DNA from: Flavobacteriia bacterium
GTDB lineage: Bacteria; Bacteroidota; Bacteroidia; Flavobacteriales_D; Crocinitomicaceae
Direction: 5' to 3'
Assembly: GCA_947464135.1 (NCBI GenBank)
Contig: CANHVK010000022.1
Span: forward strand, 1-32,446
DNA: 32,446 bases
Positions 17,971-27,900 of the stretch are shown one piece after another (within the stretch, counting starts at the first letter, position 1; every line of letters begins with the position of its first letter). A program made the translations under genes and the position numbers. Below the pieces are notes generated by a model. It was not told where the DNA came from. It made no database searches and saw nothing but the letters and a program-made list of their open reading frames with translations.

Positions 17971-18584
17971 TCTCAGTGAACTCTGTGGATTCTTTGTGCA
18001 CTCTGTGGAGGAAAAAGACTTTTGAACACAGAGAAAAAGAGAAAACACAGAGAACGCGAAGGGTATAAAAATCTATTTCCCCTTTGAATGGGGATTAAGG
18101 GGGATGACATACTAAATCAAGTCACCTCCCTTTATCAATCCTCAAGGAGGGGACCTATATTAAGACTTAAAAACTCTCGGTGTCCTCAGATACTTCTTTG
18201 TGACCTTTGTGGTAGAAAAAGACTTTTTTACACAAAGAAAAAGAGAAAACACAGAGTGCGCGAAGGATGTAAAAGACAATTCCCCCTTTGAAGGGGGATT
18301 AAGGGGGATGACATACTAAATCAAATCACCTCCCTTTATCCCTCCTCAAGGAGGGAGACCTATATTAAGACTTAAAAACTCTCTGTGTCCTCAGATACTT
18401 CTTTGTGCACTCTGTGGTGGAAAAAGACTTTTGAACACAGAGAAAAAGAGAAAACACAGAGTGCACGAAGGGTGGAAAAATCTATTTCCCCCTTTGAAGG
18501 GGAATTAAGGGGATGACATACTAAATCAAATCACCTCCCTTTATCCTTCCTCAAGGATGGAAAGTTGTATACCACTACTTTAAG
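17971..18584. repeat. Three tandem units of 204-205 bp
   Basis: Units start at about 17971, 18175 and 18380 (period 204 then 205 bp); the third loses similarity near 18560. Each unit holds, in order: CTTTGTGCACTCTGTGG or a variant; GAAAAAGACTTTTGAACACAGAG; an AGAGAAAACACAGAG block; a hairpin CCCCCTTTGAAGGGGG (exact at 18282-18297); ATTAAGGGGGATGACATACT; TCACCTCCCTTTATC; and a second hairpin TCCTCAAGGAGG. The CTCTGTG and CACAGAG words are inverted copies of each other. The copies differ by point changes, so this is not an assembly duplication. Short reading frames crossing it look accidental. The whole spacer 17832-18696 contains no gene that I can support. Confidence 0.9.
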
Positions 18585-18611
18585 TATAAAAAAAACAGAG
18601 TTAAAGTAGTG
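18573..18611. repeat. Inverted repeat CACTACTTTAA
   Basis: CACTACTTTAA (18573-18583) and TTAAAGTAGTG (18601-18611) are perfect inverted copies of 11 bp around a 17-base loop that includes an A8 run. It lies just past the tandem 205-bp units and could be a second terminator hairpin or the trace of a small mobile repeat. Confidence 0.6.
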
Positions 18612-18619
18612 ATATAAAT

Positions 18620-18680
18620 AAAAAAATTATGGGTTATGAACTATAAGTGAGAAGATTCACCCATAGTACATAACCCATAA
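18620..18680 (-). terminator. Large hairpin terminator of the giant protein/lipoprotein operon
   Basis: TTATGGGTTATG (18627-18638) pairs perfectly with CATAACCCATAA (18669-18680). Inside, ACTAT pairs with ATAGT and GTGA with TCAC, separated by single and double mismatches. On the minus strand the hairpin ends in AA followed by T7 (complement of 18620-18626), 17 bp after the lipoprotein stop at 18697. It is unusually long for an intrinsic terminator. Confidence 0.75.
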
Positions 18681-18696
18681 ACTCTAATTCAAGATT

Positions 18697-18939
18697 CTAT
18701 TTTTTAGACTTTTTATCGTGGTAGTTAATAGTTACGGAATGATCTATAAAAATCTTATCTATACTATCCGTAGTGATGATATATCCTTGTGGCTCAAGAT
18801 CGGCTTTCATTTTGTAATACTCATCCATGATGCCTTCGCGTTTCTTTTCTGTACTTTTCTGTACATCCATTTTTTCTGGTGTAGACTGACACGAAACGAT
18901 ACTCACAAAAACCAATATACTTAAACCTATTTTTTTCAT
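18697..18939 (-). CDS. Small lipoprotein, 80 residues
   Basis: The chain begins MKKIGLSILVFVSIVSC, a clear lipoprotein signal with Cys17 as the acylated residue in the lipobox SIVSC. The mature part of 64 residues is charged: a basic/acidic stretch (STEKKREGIMDEYYKMKADL) and then a beta-prone section (YIITTDSIDKIFIDHSVTINYH) ending in a lysine-rich tail. I do not recognise the family. It starts 11 bp after the stop of the 3270-residue gene and is followed by the only strong terminator in the region, so it is almost certainly co-transcribed with that gene. A role in tethering, export or periplasmic support of the giant protein is possible but not shown. Confidence 0.85.
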   Translation of the reverse strand: MKKIGLSILVFVSIVSCQSTPEKMDVQKSTEKKREGIMDEYYKMKADLEPQGYIITTDSIDKIFIDHSVTINYHDKKSKK

Positions 18940-18950
18940 CTAAATGGAAC

Positions 18951-21900
18951 TTATTTTCCTAATTTCAACTGTATTTGTTGAACGTTTCCATCTGAAGAAC
19001 GAATTTCTAACAAGTACATTCCTGTAGCAACTTCTGGATATTCCAGTGTAAAACTGTTTAATCCTTTATCTGCTTCAAAAACATTCACTGCTATTTCTTT
19101 TCCTACCGCATCGTGTAAAATACAGGTGACTTCTTTTTTCTGCTCTCCAGAAAACTCAACATGCACTCTATTATCATCTGATGGGTTAGGATATACTTTT
19201 AATCCTTCAAAATCCGACGTTCCTTGCAAAGATACCGATTCAATATCAGAATATTCATACTTTCCATCAAAATCCGTTTGTTTTAATCGGTAATAGGACG
19301 TACCTGTTATCGGTTTATTATCATAACCAAAGTAATACAAGTTTGTTGTACTGATTCCTGCTCCTGGTTTTTTGAATAATTCACTAAAATGCTCTCCATC
19401 TTGAGAACGTTCTACGGTGAAGTAATCGTTGTTTGTTTCACTCGCTGTAGCCCAGTCTAATCGCACTTTCTTCGCTTCTGGTTTTGCAGTGAAATATAAT
19501 AAGTGAATAGGCAGTGGTTGTGCTTCATCTCCTGTTCCGGTATCAAAACTGAAAGTAGAAAGACCTGTCCATGTTAATGTATTTGTAGCATCGTTTACAG
19601 ATCCAGTACCTTCTTTAGTACCTGTCGTAATATTTAATGCATTGTTTGGTTTATACCAAGTCGTACCACTTTTCTTAATTGGTAGTAACGCTGTTTCCGT
19701 ACCGCTAATATCAGTATCGTCGTAAGTATATGAAATATCATAGTTTGGTGAGGTCATACCAGAAGGCTCAACAGACCAATAACGAGATATTTTTGTTGTA
19801 TATTGAGATTGATTAAATCCAGGCACATATCCATCTACTACATAGGTTGTTAAATAAGCATTGGAAATTGATCCTGTTGCATTATTCAACGTAAAAGTCA
19901 TAGGGCTGTAGATTGTAGCATCACCCATAGGGAATACATATCCTTGATCATTTTTAGAATTAATAAATCGTTTGATCGCTGAAGTATTATCTGTAGTAAC
20001 TATATAAGACGATGAACTACCTCCAGTTAAAATTATATCTCCACTAGTCGAGCCTAATGATAATGTTTTATTAGAAGCAATACTTAATTTACCATTTGTT
20101 AGAGTTAGACCATTTGTAATAGTCTGGTTGTCTGATAGTGTTGTTGTAATGCCAGTACCATTCATTACCAAATTATAAAAAGTATTTACACCTGAAACAG
20201 CACCTGTTCCAGTGAACGTTGTTGTACCAGTACCAGCAGTAAATGTACCGTTATTAGTAAAACCACCGTTAATACTAATTGTATAAGTCGATTGATTAAG
20301 TGTAGCTCCTGATTCAATGATTAAACTTCCTACGCTCACATTTGAACCTAATATTGGTTGAGATGACGGACAACTATTTGCATTGGTAATTATTACACGG
20401 CTACTTGATGTTGGTGCTGAACCTGCAACCGAATAAGCAGTCCCATTATGAGATAGCCAGTTACTTGCAGTTGACCATGTATTATCCGTACCTCTCCATA
20501 CATAATCACCATTTGCAGGAGTGGTAGACATTGGTGAGTTGAAAGTTATGGTTACATCATCTGTAGATGAATTACAACTCGTATTACTTACTGTCCATCT
20601 TAGTACATAGGTAGACCCTAAAGCTCCAGTGAATGTTGTATTACGAAGAGTAGCATCTGTCAAAATACCTCCAGTACCTGAAAAAATTGACCAGTTACCA
20701 ATACCTACTGTAGGGTTGTTTCCATCCAAAGTCGTTTGGGTTACACCACACGTTGCGGTACTTATCTGATCTGTTCCAGCATTGGAAGTTGTTGGAACTG
20801 CTTTTAGAGTCTGTGTACCACCAGTATCCGTATCGCTACCAGCCTTTGTGCTTGTAGAAGTAAGATTTGTAGTAGTGATTGCATTCACACCAAGAGTTAC
20901 ATTATTTGTTGGATTGGAAGCAACGTCCATAGTTATCCAAAAATAATAGGTTGAGCCACTACTTAACGTTGGTGAAGTAAATGCGGTAAATGCTCTTGTT
21001 CCAGCATCACCTAAAGAATTCAAAGTAGTGATTAAAGTTGTGTTTAGATGATTTAAATCATTATCAGTACCATACCATAATTTATAATTTGTAATATCTG
21101 TTTCTGCATAGTTACCTGTGGTTGTAAACCCAACATTGGTTAAATTTCCTGATCCATTGGTAATCGCTAAACTAAAACTTTGAATAGGCACTTTTGTAGA
21201 AGAAGCACAATTGCTAGCTGCATTAACTGTATTTGAAGCTAAGGTAATTGTTGCAGTAACAGAAACAGCAACAATTTCTCCTGATACCATTTGCATCGCA
21301 CCGTAAGTACCAGCAACACCATTGATTGTTGCTGTATTAAATGAAATCAAACCTAATTGATTCGTTCCACTGCTTCCAGTTAAACCACAATTGCTACAAT
21401 CGTTACCTGAACGGTAATCTACGAATAAACGACCAGCAGTACCTGCAGTATTAGTCGCGGAAGAGACAAAGCCAGTTATGGTTAATGTTTTCGCAGCCGT
21501 CCAAGAAACTCCTGTACTGCTTGAAAAGTATAAAGTACCTGTAGAACCAAGTGCTAACGTTGAATTTTCTGATAAAGTAAGTGTACCTAAATCCGTTGTA
21601 GTTGAACCTGCTGTAAAATTACCTGTACTTAAGGTACCGCCATTTAAAACAACACCTCCGCCACCAACAGGTATGGCATTATTTACTCCCATTGCTAACG
21701 TACCAGCTGTAACAGTTGTTGCGCCTGTATAGGTATTTACACCAGAAAGTGTCATTGTACCTACACCTAATTTAGTTAAACCATACGTAGCACCTGAAAT
21801 AATTCCACTTACAGTCAACGTGCTAGCAGAAACGGTTACTTGACGTGTAGCAGTCATAGTAACTGCACCTGTTCCCGTACTTAAAGCATTTGAACCAGTA

Positions 21901-24900
21901 AATGTAAAATGACCTGCCCATGACATTGGGTAATTATTCATTGTAATTGAACTACCACTTGTATTATTAATGGTACCTCCATTAATCGTAAAAGTTCCTG
22001 TAGTTGCTCCAAGTGCAGCAGCGTTGTTTATGTTTAAAGTACCAGCATTTAATGTTACACCATTACTAAATGTATTTGTACCACCAAGTGTCAAGATACC
22101 TGCACCTGATTTAGTAATGGATTTATCTGATGGGGTATATATTATTATAATTTGACCTGCGCCACCAGCACCACCATTTACATTAGAACCTCCATCAGAA
22201 CCTCCACCACCTCCTCCAGGTTGTGAACCATCTGAACCATTCCCATCTAAACCACCTGAACCACCTGAACCACCTGGATAAGTTCCTGAACCACCTGTTA
22301 AAGCACAAGAACTTTGAGTAGATGTGTTAGCTGGACCAGAACCATTTGAACCTGATCCAGCACCTCCACCTCCAGTACCACCGGTTTGAGCACTTGTACA
22401 ATCATTATCTGGTGAGCCACCTGTATAACCACCTGTGTATCCATTTCCACCAGAATATTTTTGTGTTGATGAACCAGACACGGTTGATGCTGCTGATGTT
22501 CCACCTGAGCCTGCAGTGTTAGATATACCAGCGCCCCCTCCTTTTGCAATATTTGAAGCACCAGCACTTGAACCTGCAGATGTATTTCCAAAATAGGAAT
22601 CTCCACCTGCTGTTGCTGCAGTAGATGATGAACCGATACCTTTTGTACCACCTGTTCCTACAGTATAGTTGTAAACTTGACCAGCTGAAACCGTTAATGT
22701 AGACCTTACATATGCCCCACCACCACCTCCGGCGGTACCTCCATTAACAAGAGCATAAGCACCTCCACCTCCTCCTCCCCAACAATGAACTGTTGCAGAA
22801 GTTACTCCAGCTGGACAAGTCCAAGTGCCATTTCCAGTTGAAGTAACAGTAACCGTGCCATTTCCAGAATTAGATATAACACCATTGATTGTTAAGTTAT
22901 TGTTATTTACAGTAATAACAGAAGTTCCTGTTAAACCTACACTACCTGTATTTTGTGTCAAATTATTTGAACCAGTAAAAATAAAATCATTGTATATAAT
23001 TACAGGGTTTATAATTGTACGATCAGCACCGCTCGCATCTAATGAACCACCACTAATAGTCAAAGTACCTGAACCTAATCCTGAATCATTTCCAATTGCT
23101 AATGTACCTGCTGATACAGTAGTACCTCCTGTGTGCGTATTTGTACCTGATAATGTTAAAATACCTGAACCTGATTTAGAAACAATTCCTGAGCCACTGA
23201 TGACACCGGTAGAAATCGTTGTATTATTATCTCCATTAACGGTCAAAGTATAGCCAGCGGTAGTAATATTTCCAGTTAATGTTAAATTTCCAGTACCTGA
23301 AGAAGTTACCGTTGCATTAGCTGACAAAGTAATTGGAAGTGATGCACTAGTTGGAGATGCACTTGTACTTAATAATGCACCTGATGATGAAACACCTGTT
23401 CCAGCTAAATCAAAATTACTCCAGGTAGATAGAGTTTGAGCATTGACATCTAAAGCCCCTCCTGATTCTACATAAATAATACTCGATGCATGACCAGACC
23501 AAGTCGATGTAACTTGGTATTTGTGACCAGTCTGTATTTTAAATTTCGATTCGCTTGTAAAATTACTTGGCGTTGAACCACTACCGTCTCTTTTTGTTGT
23601 CCAGTTAGTTAAGGTGTTAGCGTTTGTATTGTCATCAGCGTATCTACTGTAATAAATCATTCCAACCCCTTCATAACAACCTTTTATATATTCCTCTCTA
23701 GTAGATCCTCGTATGTCATCAGAAACTGTTGCTCCTAAATTCGTACCTGTACCAACTGTTGTATAACCACTTGAAGTTAATGAACCATCTGAATTAATCG
23801 TTATTAGTGTATTAGTGCCATCTCTATGATATCTAGAACTTGTACCACCACCGGAAGTTAATGTTGCATCTTTAACATAATAGTAGTTGTAATCATAGGT
23901 TGCATCAGAAAAAGTACCATATGTGATTCCTTGAGATGCTGTAGATCCTCCATCGGTACGAGTGTTAATTAAAATGTTATTTTTCACATTAGGTGTAGCC
24001 CCCTGTCTAATACAAAAAGAATAACCATCCATTGAATTGACTGTTGTATGTCCACTAATGTATATTGTGTTATGGTAAGCTACTAAACTTGTAATATAAT
24101 CTCCATAAATTCCATAGATTGACAATGCATTATTATTGGATGAACCTTCATTATCACATTCAAAAAAATTATTGTACGCATTTAATGATGTTGCAGTCAG
24201 TCCTATAATACCATATATATAACCACCATTGGGATTTAAATTTTTAAAATTGGTGATTTTATTTTTTTTAATTACAGAGGATGCATTAGGTATACCTGCC
24301 ATATTTACTCCCATAACGGACGATCTGTGAGGGGAAGTTGAAATATTATTATACAATTTATCTATGGTATTCTCACTTACAGTATATGTCCCTGTTGAAC
24401 CTATTTGTATACCATAAAGATCTTTTGCTGCGTCTCCTGATTGAGAAATGTTTTGAATAGTATTAGAACTTATAATGTAGATACCTGTACTAGCAGCATT
24501 AATACCCATACTTACAGTGGTTGTTGTAGAAGCAATAGAAATATCGTTACTAGTTGATGATCCAATTGTATTTGATGATATTGTATGGGTACCTGTTGCG
24601 GCCACATTGTCTTGAATACCTCTAAAATATCCGTTTTTACATGTAATTGCACTAATCGTGTTAGAAGAAATTGATATTGATGGTGCTGCTTCATTGTAAA
24701 TGACTGTTACGTTTGCAGAAGCATTATTAGTTACTGTTGTTCCTAGTCTAAGATTTGTCAATGAATTAGATTCTATTTTTGCACCTGTTGCTCCGGTTTC
24801 GTTGTATATTCCATAAAGTTTTGCTGCCCCCGTAGAATAAACAATACATTTTGAAATTGTATTATTAGAAATGTCAATTGCTGTTGCTCCTCTATTGAAA

Positions 24901-27900
24901 ATACCATAGAGTAAATGAGCAGCGGATGTTGTCGATGCGCCACCACATCTTAATGAGTCGATTGTATTATTTGCAATTGTTATTGTACCTGCGCTATGAT
25001 TATATATACCATAAAGTTGTGTAGCCGTAGTTATAGCTTGATCTGTTGTACCAATTCCACCAATATCATTGTATGAAATATTCACGGTACCCGTTGAATT
25101 ACAATAAATACCAAAAATTCTTGCGTCAGCTGCTACACAATTAAAAGAAATTGAACTAGTTGAAGAATTTGATCCAATTACGTTTTTATTTCCAGAAGCA
25201 CCAATATTAGCAGAACCGGCTAAAATGGCTATTCCATTGAACATACCTTCAACAGAAGTTGTTGCTGTTTGTCTTACGTCAGTTAATTTAATATTTTTTA
25301 TCGTATTTGAATGAATTGTTGATGCTGTAGAAGTACCAACTTTTAAATAAATTGCAGTAAAACTATTTGATGCAGTTGCATGACCTGTGAAATCATAAGT
25401 ACCTGAGTTATTAGATTGATTACCACCAATAGTATTTCCTGTAATTGTAAAATCATTTCCAGCGCTTAATGTGTATTCGATGTCAATTACTCTATGGGTC
25501 ACAGCTGCTCCTATGTCAATAGCAGAAGTTTGATAGAATTTATTATTTGTTATTATCCATTTTGTATTATAGTCGCTCAATAACAAACCACTATGAGACG
25601 TTGATGATGAAAAATAATTATAGATATAATTACCATTTATAGTAATATCATTATTAACAGTAGCATCACCTAAAGAATAAATTGCATTAGTTGGTTTTGT
25701 TGCCCCATCGTAAATTTCACAATAATTTATTTGATTGTACTCGTTTCCTGTACCACTCGCTGCGCCGGTACTAAACCATATAGAACCATTATTTGCAGCT
25801 GTATTTACACCACTAACATTACAATATTCGATTTTATTGTAAGTTGCATCATTTATGAATTTGAATACATAACCTGAAGTTGAAGAGTTTGAAATTGTTA
25901 AGTTATTAGTTTTTGACATTGTAGCACCAGAACCAGGAGTACCGGCCGGGGATCCATTAAAATAAATGTAATCTGCACCATTCAATAAAATTGTACCCGT
26001 CGTACTTGAACTTGTAATTGTTTTACTGTTAACCCCAGATGCTGGTTGAATTGTAATAGTTCTTATAGATGAACTGGCTACACTAGCAAATGTTGACGGA
26101 AAAGTAATCATTGGATTGGATGCTCCTTCAGTTGTTGATGTACCATCGTAATTTGATTGTAATTCTAAAATAATATTGCCAGTATATCCGCAACTATTTA
26201 ATTTTGTAATTGCATCATTCAATGATGTAAAATGTCCACCACTTACACCTACTTTTAAAATACCGCTATAAGAAGATCCCGATACTGTTATAGAAACTTC
26301 ATCAAAATTAGACCCACAACTATTTGATATAGTCCATCTTAACACATAAGTACCTGCACCACCTGCAGGTGTAAACGTTGCGCTTGCCGATGAAGTACTT
26401 GATAACTGATTAGTATTTGTATTAGGACCAGAAGTAATCGACCATACTCCTGTTCCAACTGAAGGTGTATTTGCACCTAACACGATTGATGGTGTTCCAC
26501 AAGTTGGAAGAGTAATGTCAGATCCTGCAGCAGATGTTGTTGGACTTTGAGTTTCTACAGTTACCGTTGCAGATGCACTATTTGCCGCAGCACATACGCC
26601 ATTTGTTACGACTGCTCTGTAATACGTTGTTGAAGTTAAGTCTGTTGCAGTCAATGAAGCCGTTGTATTTGCTACATCTGTTAATCCTGCAGAAAAATCA
26701 CTTGCTGTTGAGTACTGCCATTTGGTAATGGATCCAGTATGTCCACTTAAGGTTAATACTGTTGAATTCGTACCTGTACAAACTGTTGCACTTCCGGCAA
26801 TAGAACCTCCAACAGATGTAGGTGATACCGTTACCGTTGCCGTAGCACTATTTGTAGCAGCACAAGAACCACTTGTAATTACAGCTCTATAATACGTTGT
26901 TGCCGTTAAATTCGTTGCCGTTTGTGTTGTCGTTGCATTCACAATATCCGTTACGGCAGATGAAAAATCACTGACTGTGGAAGATTGCCATTTGGTTATA
27001 GTACCTGTATGACCACTCAACGTCAATCCTGTTGAATTTGTACCTGTACAAACTGTAGCACTTCCTGCAATCGAACCACCTACAGATGTAGGTGAAATAG
27101 TTGCACTTCCCGTTGCAATATCTTTTTGTGTTGCACCAGTAGAAGTACAGGTTATATTACCACTTGCACCGTTAGAAGCCGCAGTGGTTGTGCGCACATA
27201 GATGGTTGTTGAAGCAATAGTACCAGAGCTTCCTACAGTAATACCAGTACCATTTGTACCAATGTTAGAACTAAAATCGGAAGTTGTAGATACTTCATAA
27301 CCAACAGGGGGGTTAACTAATATTCCAGCACTCATATTAACGCCAGAAACAGTGAATGATTGAGAAGTTGAGTTACTTCCAGAACATGCTGAGAAAGTAG
27401 AGAATGAAGCTGAAGTTGTAATTGTTGGAGGTGATAAATAAACTAGAATAATCATACCATTAGCTCCAGAACCACCTGCAGAAGTAGTAGCATCATTACT
27501 ACCACCACCTCCACCTCCTGGTGTTATTCCATTCCCTCCATTCCCTGAACTACTCTCACCAACTCCTCCATCTCCACCAAAATCACTACCACCACAAACA
27601 CCACCAGAGACATCTACATCTCCACCTGCATTACCAATAGTTCCATTTAAATTACTAACATTTAACTGTTTTGAACCAAAAAAAGATCCAGATGCACCAC
27701 CCCCTGCACCACTATAACTTCCTCCTGTATTACCATCTCCTCCAGAATTTAATACACTTCCTATCGAACTACCAGTACCAACTCCGCCAGTTCCTTTAGT
27801 TCCTCCATTAGTAGCTCCACCTGTTCCTGCTTTTGCTAAAACTCCATCAGAAGATGATGAAGGAGCAGCATTTGACGTTTTATTAAACCAAGAATCAGTT

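Noticed and set aside
17842-18291. Short open frames of about 67 codons on both strands at 17842-18048 and 18088-18291
   Set aside because: They run across the 204-205 bp repeat units and their AAAGAC words; the translations are low-complexity products of the repeat, without start signals or similarity to a known fold.
17971-18584. CRISPR array
   Set aside because: The repeated unit is about 205 bp and continuous, with no short repeat/unique spacer alternation and no cas genes nearby.
22298-23253. Open frames of 117 and 142 codons within the giant gene
   Set aside because: They are alternate-frame readings of the biased glycine/threonine-rich coding sequence; the Gln/His/Val- or Pro/Val-rich translations are typical artefacts.
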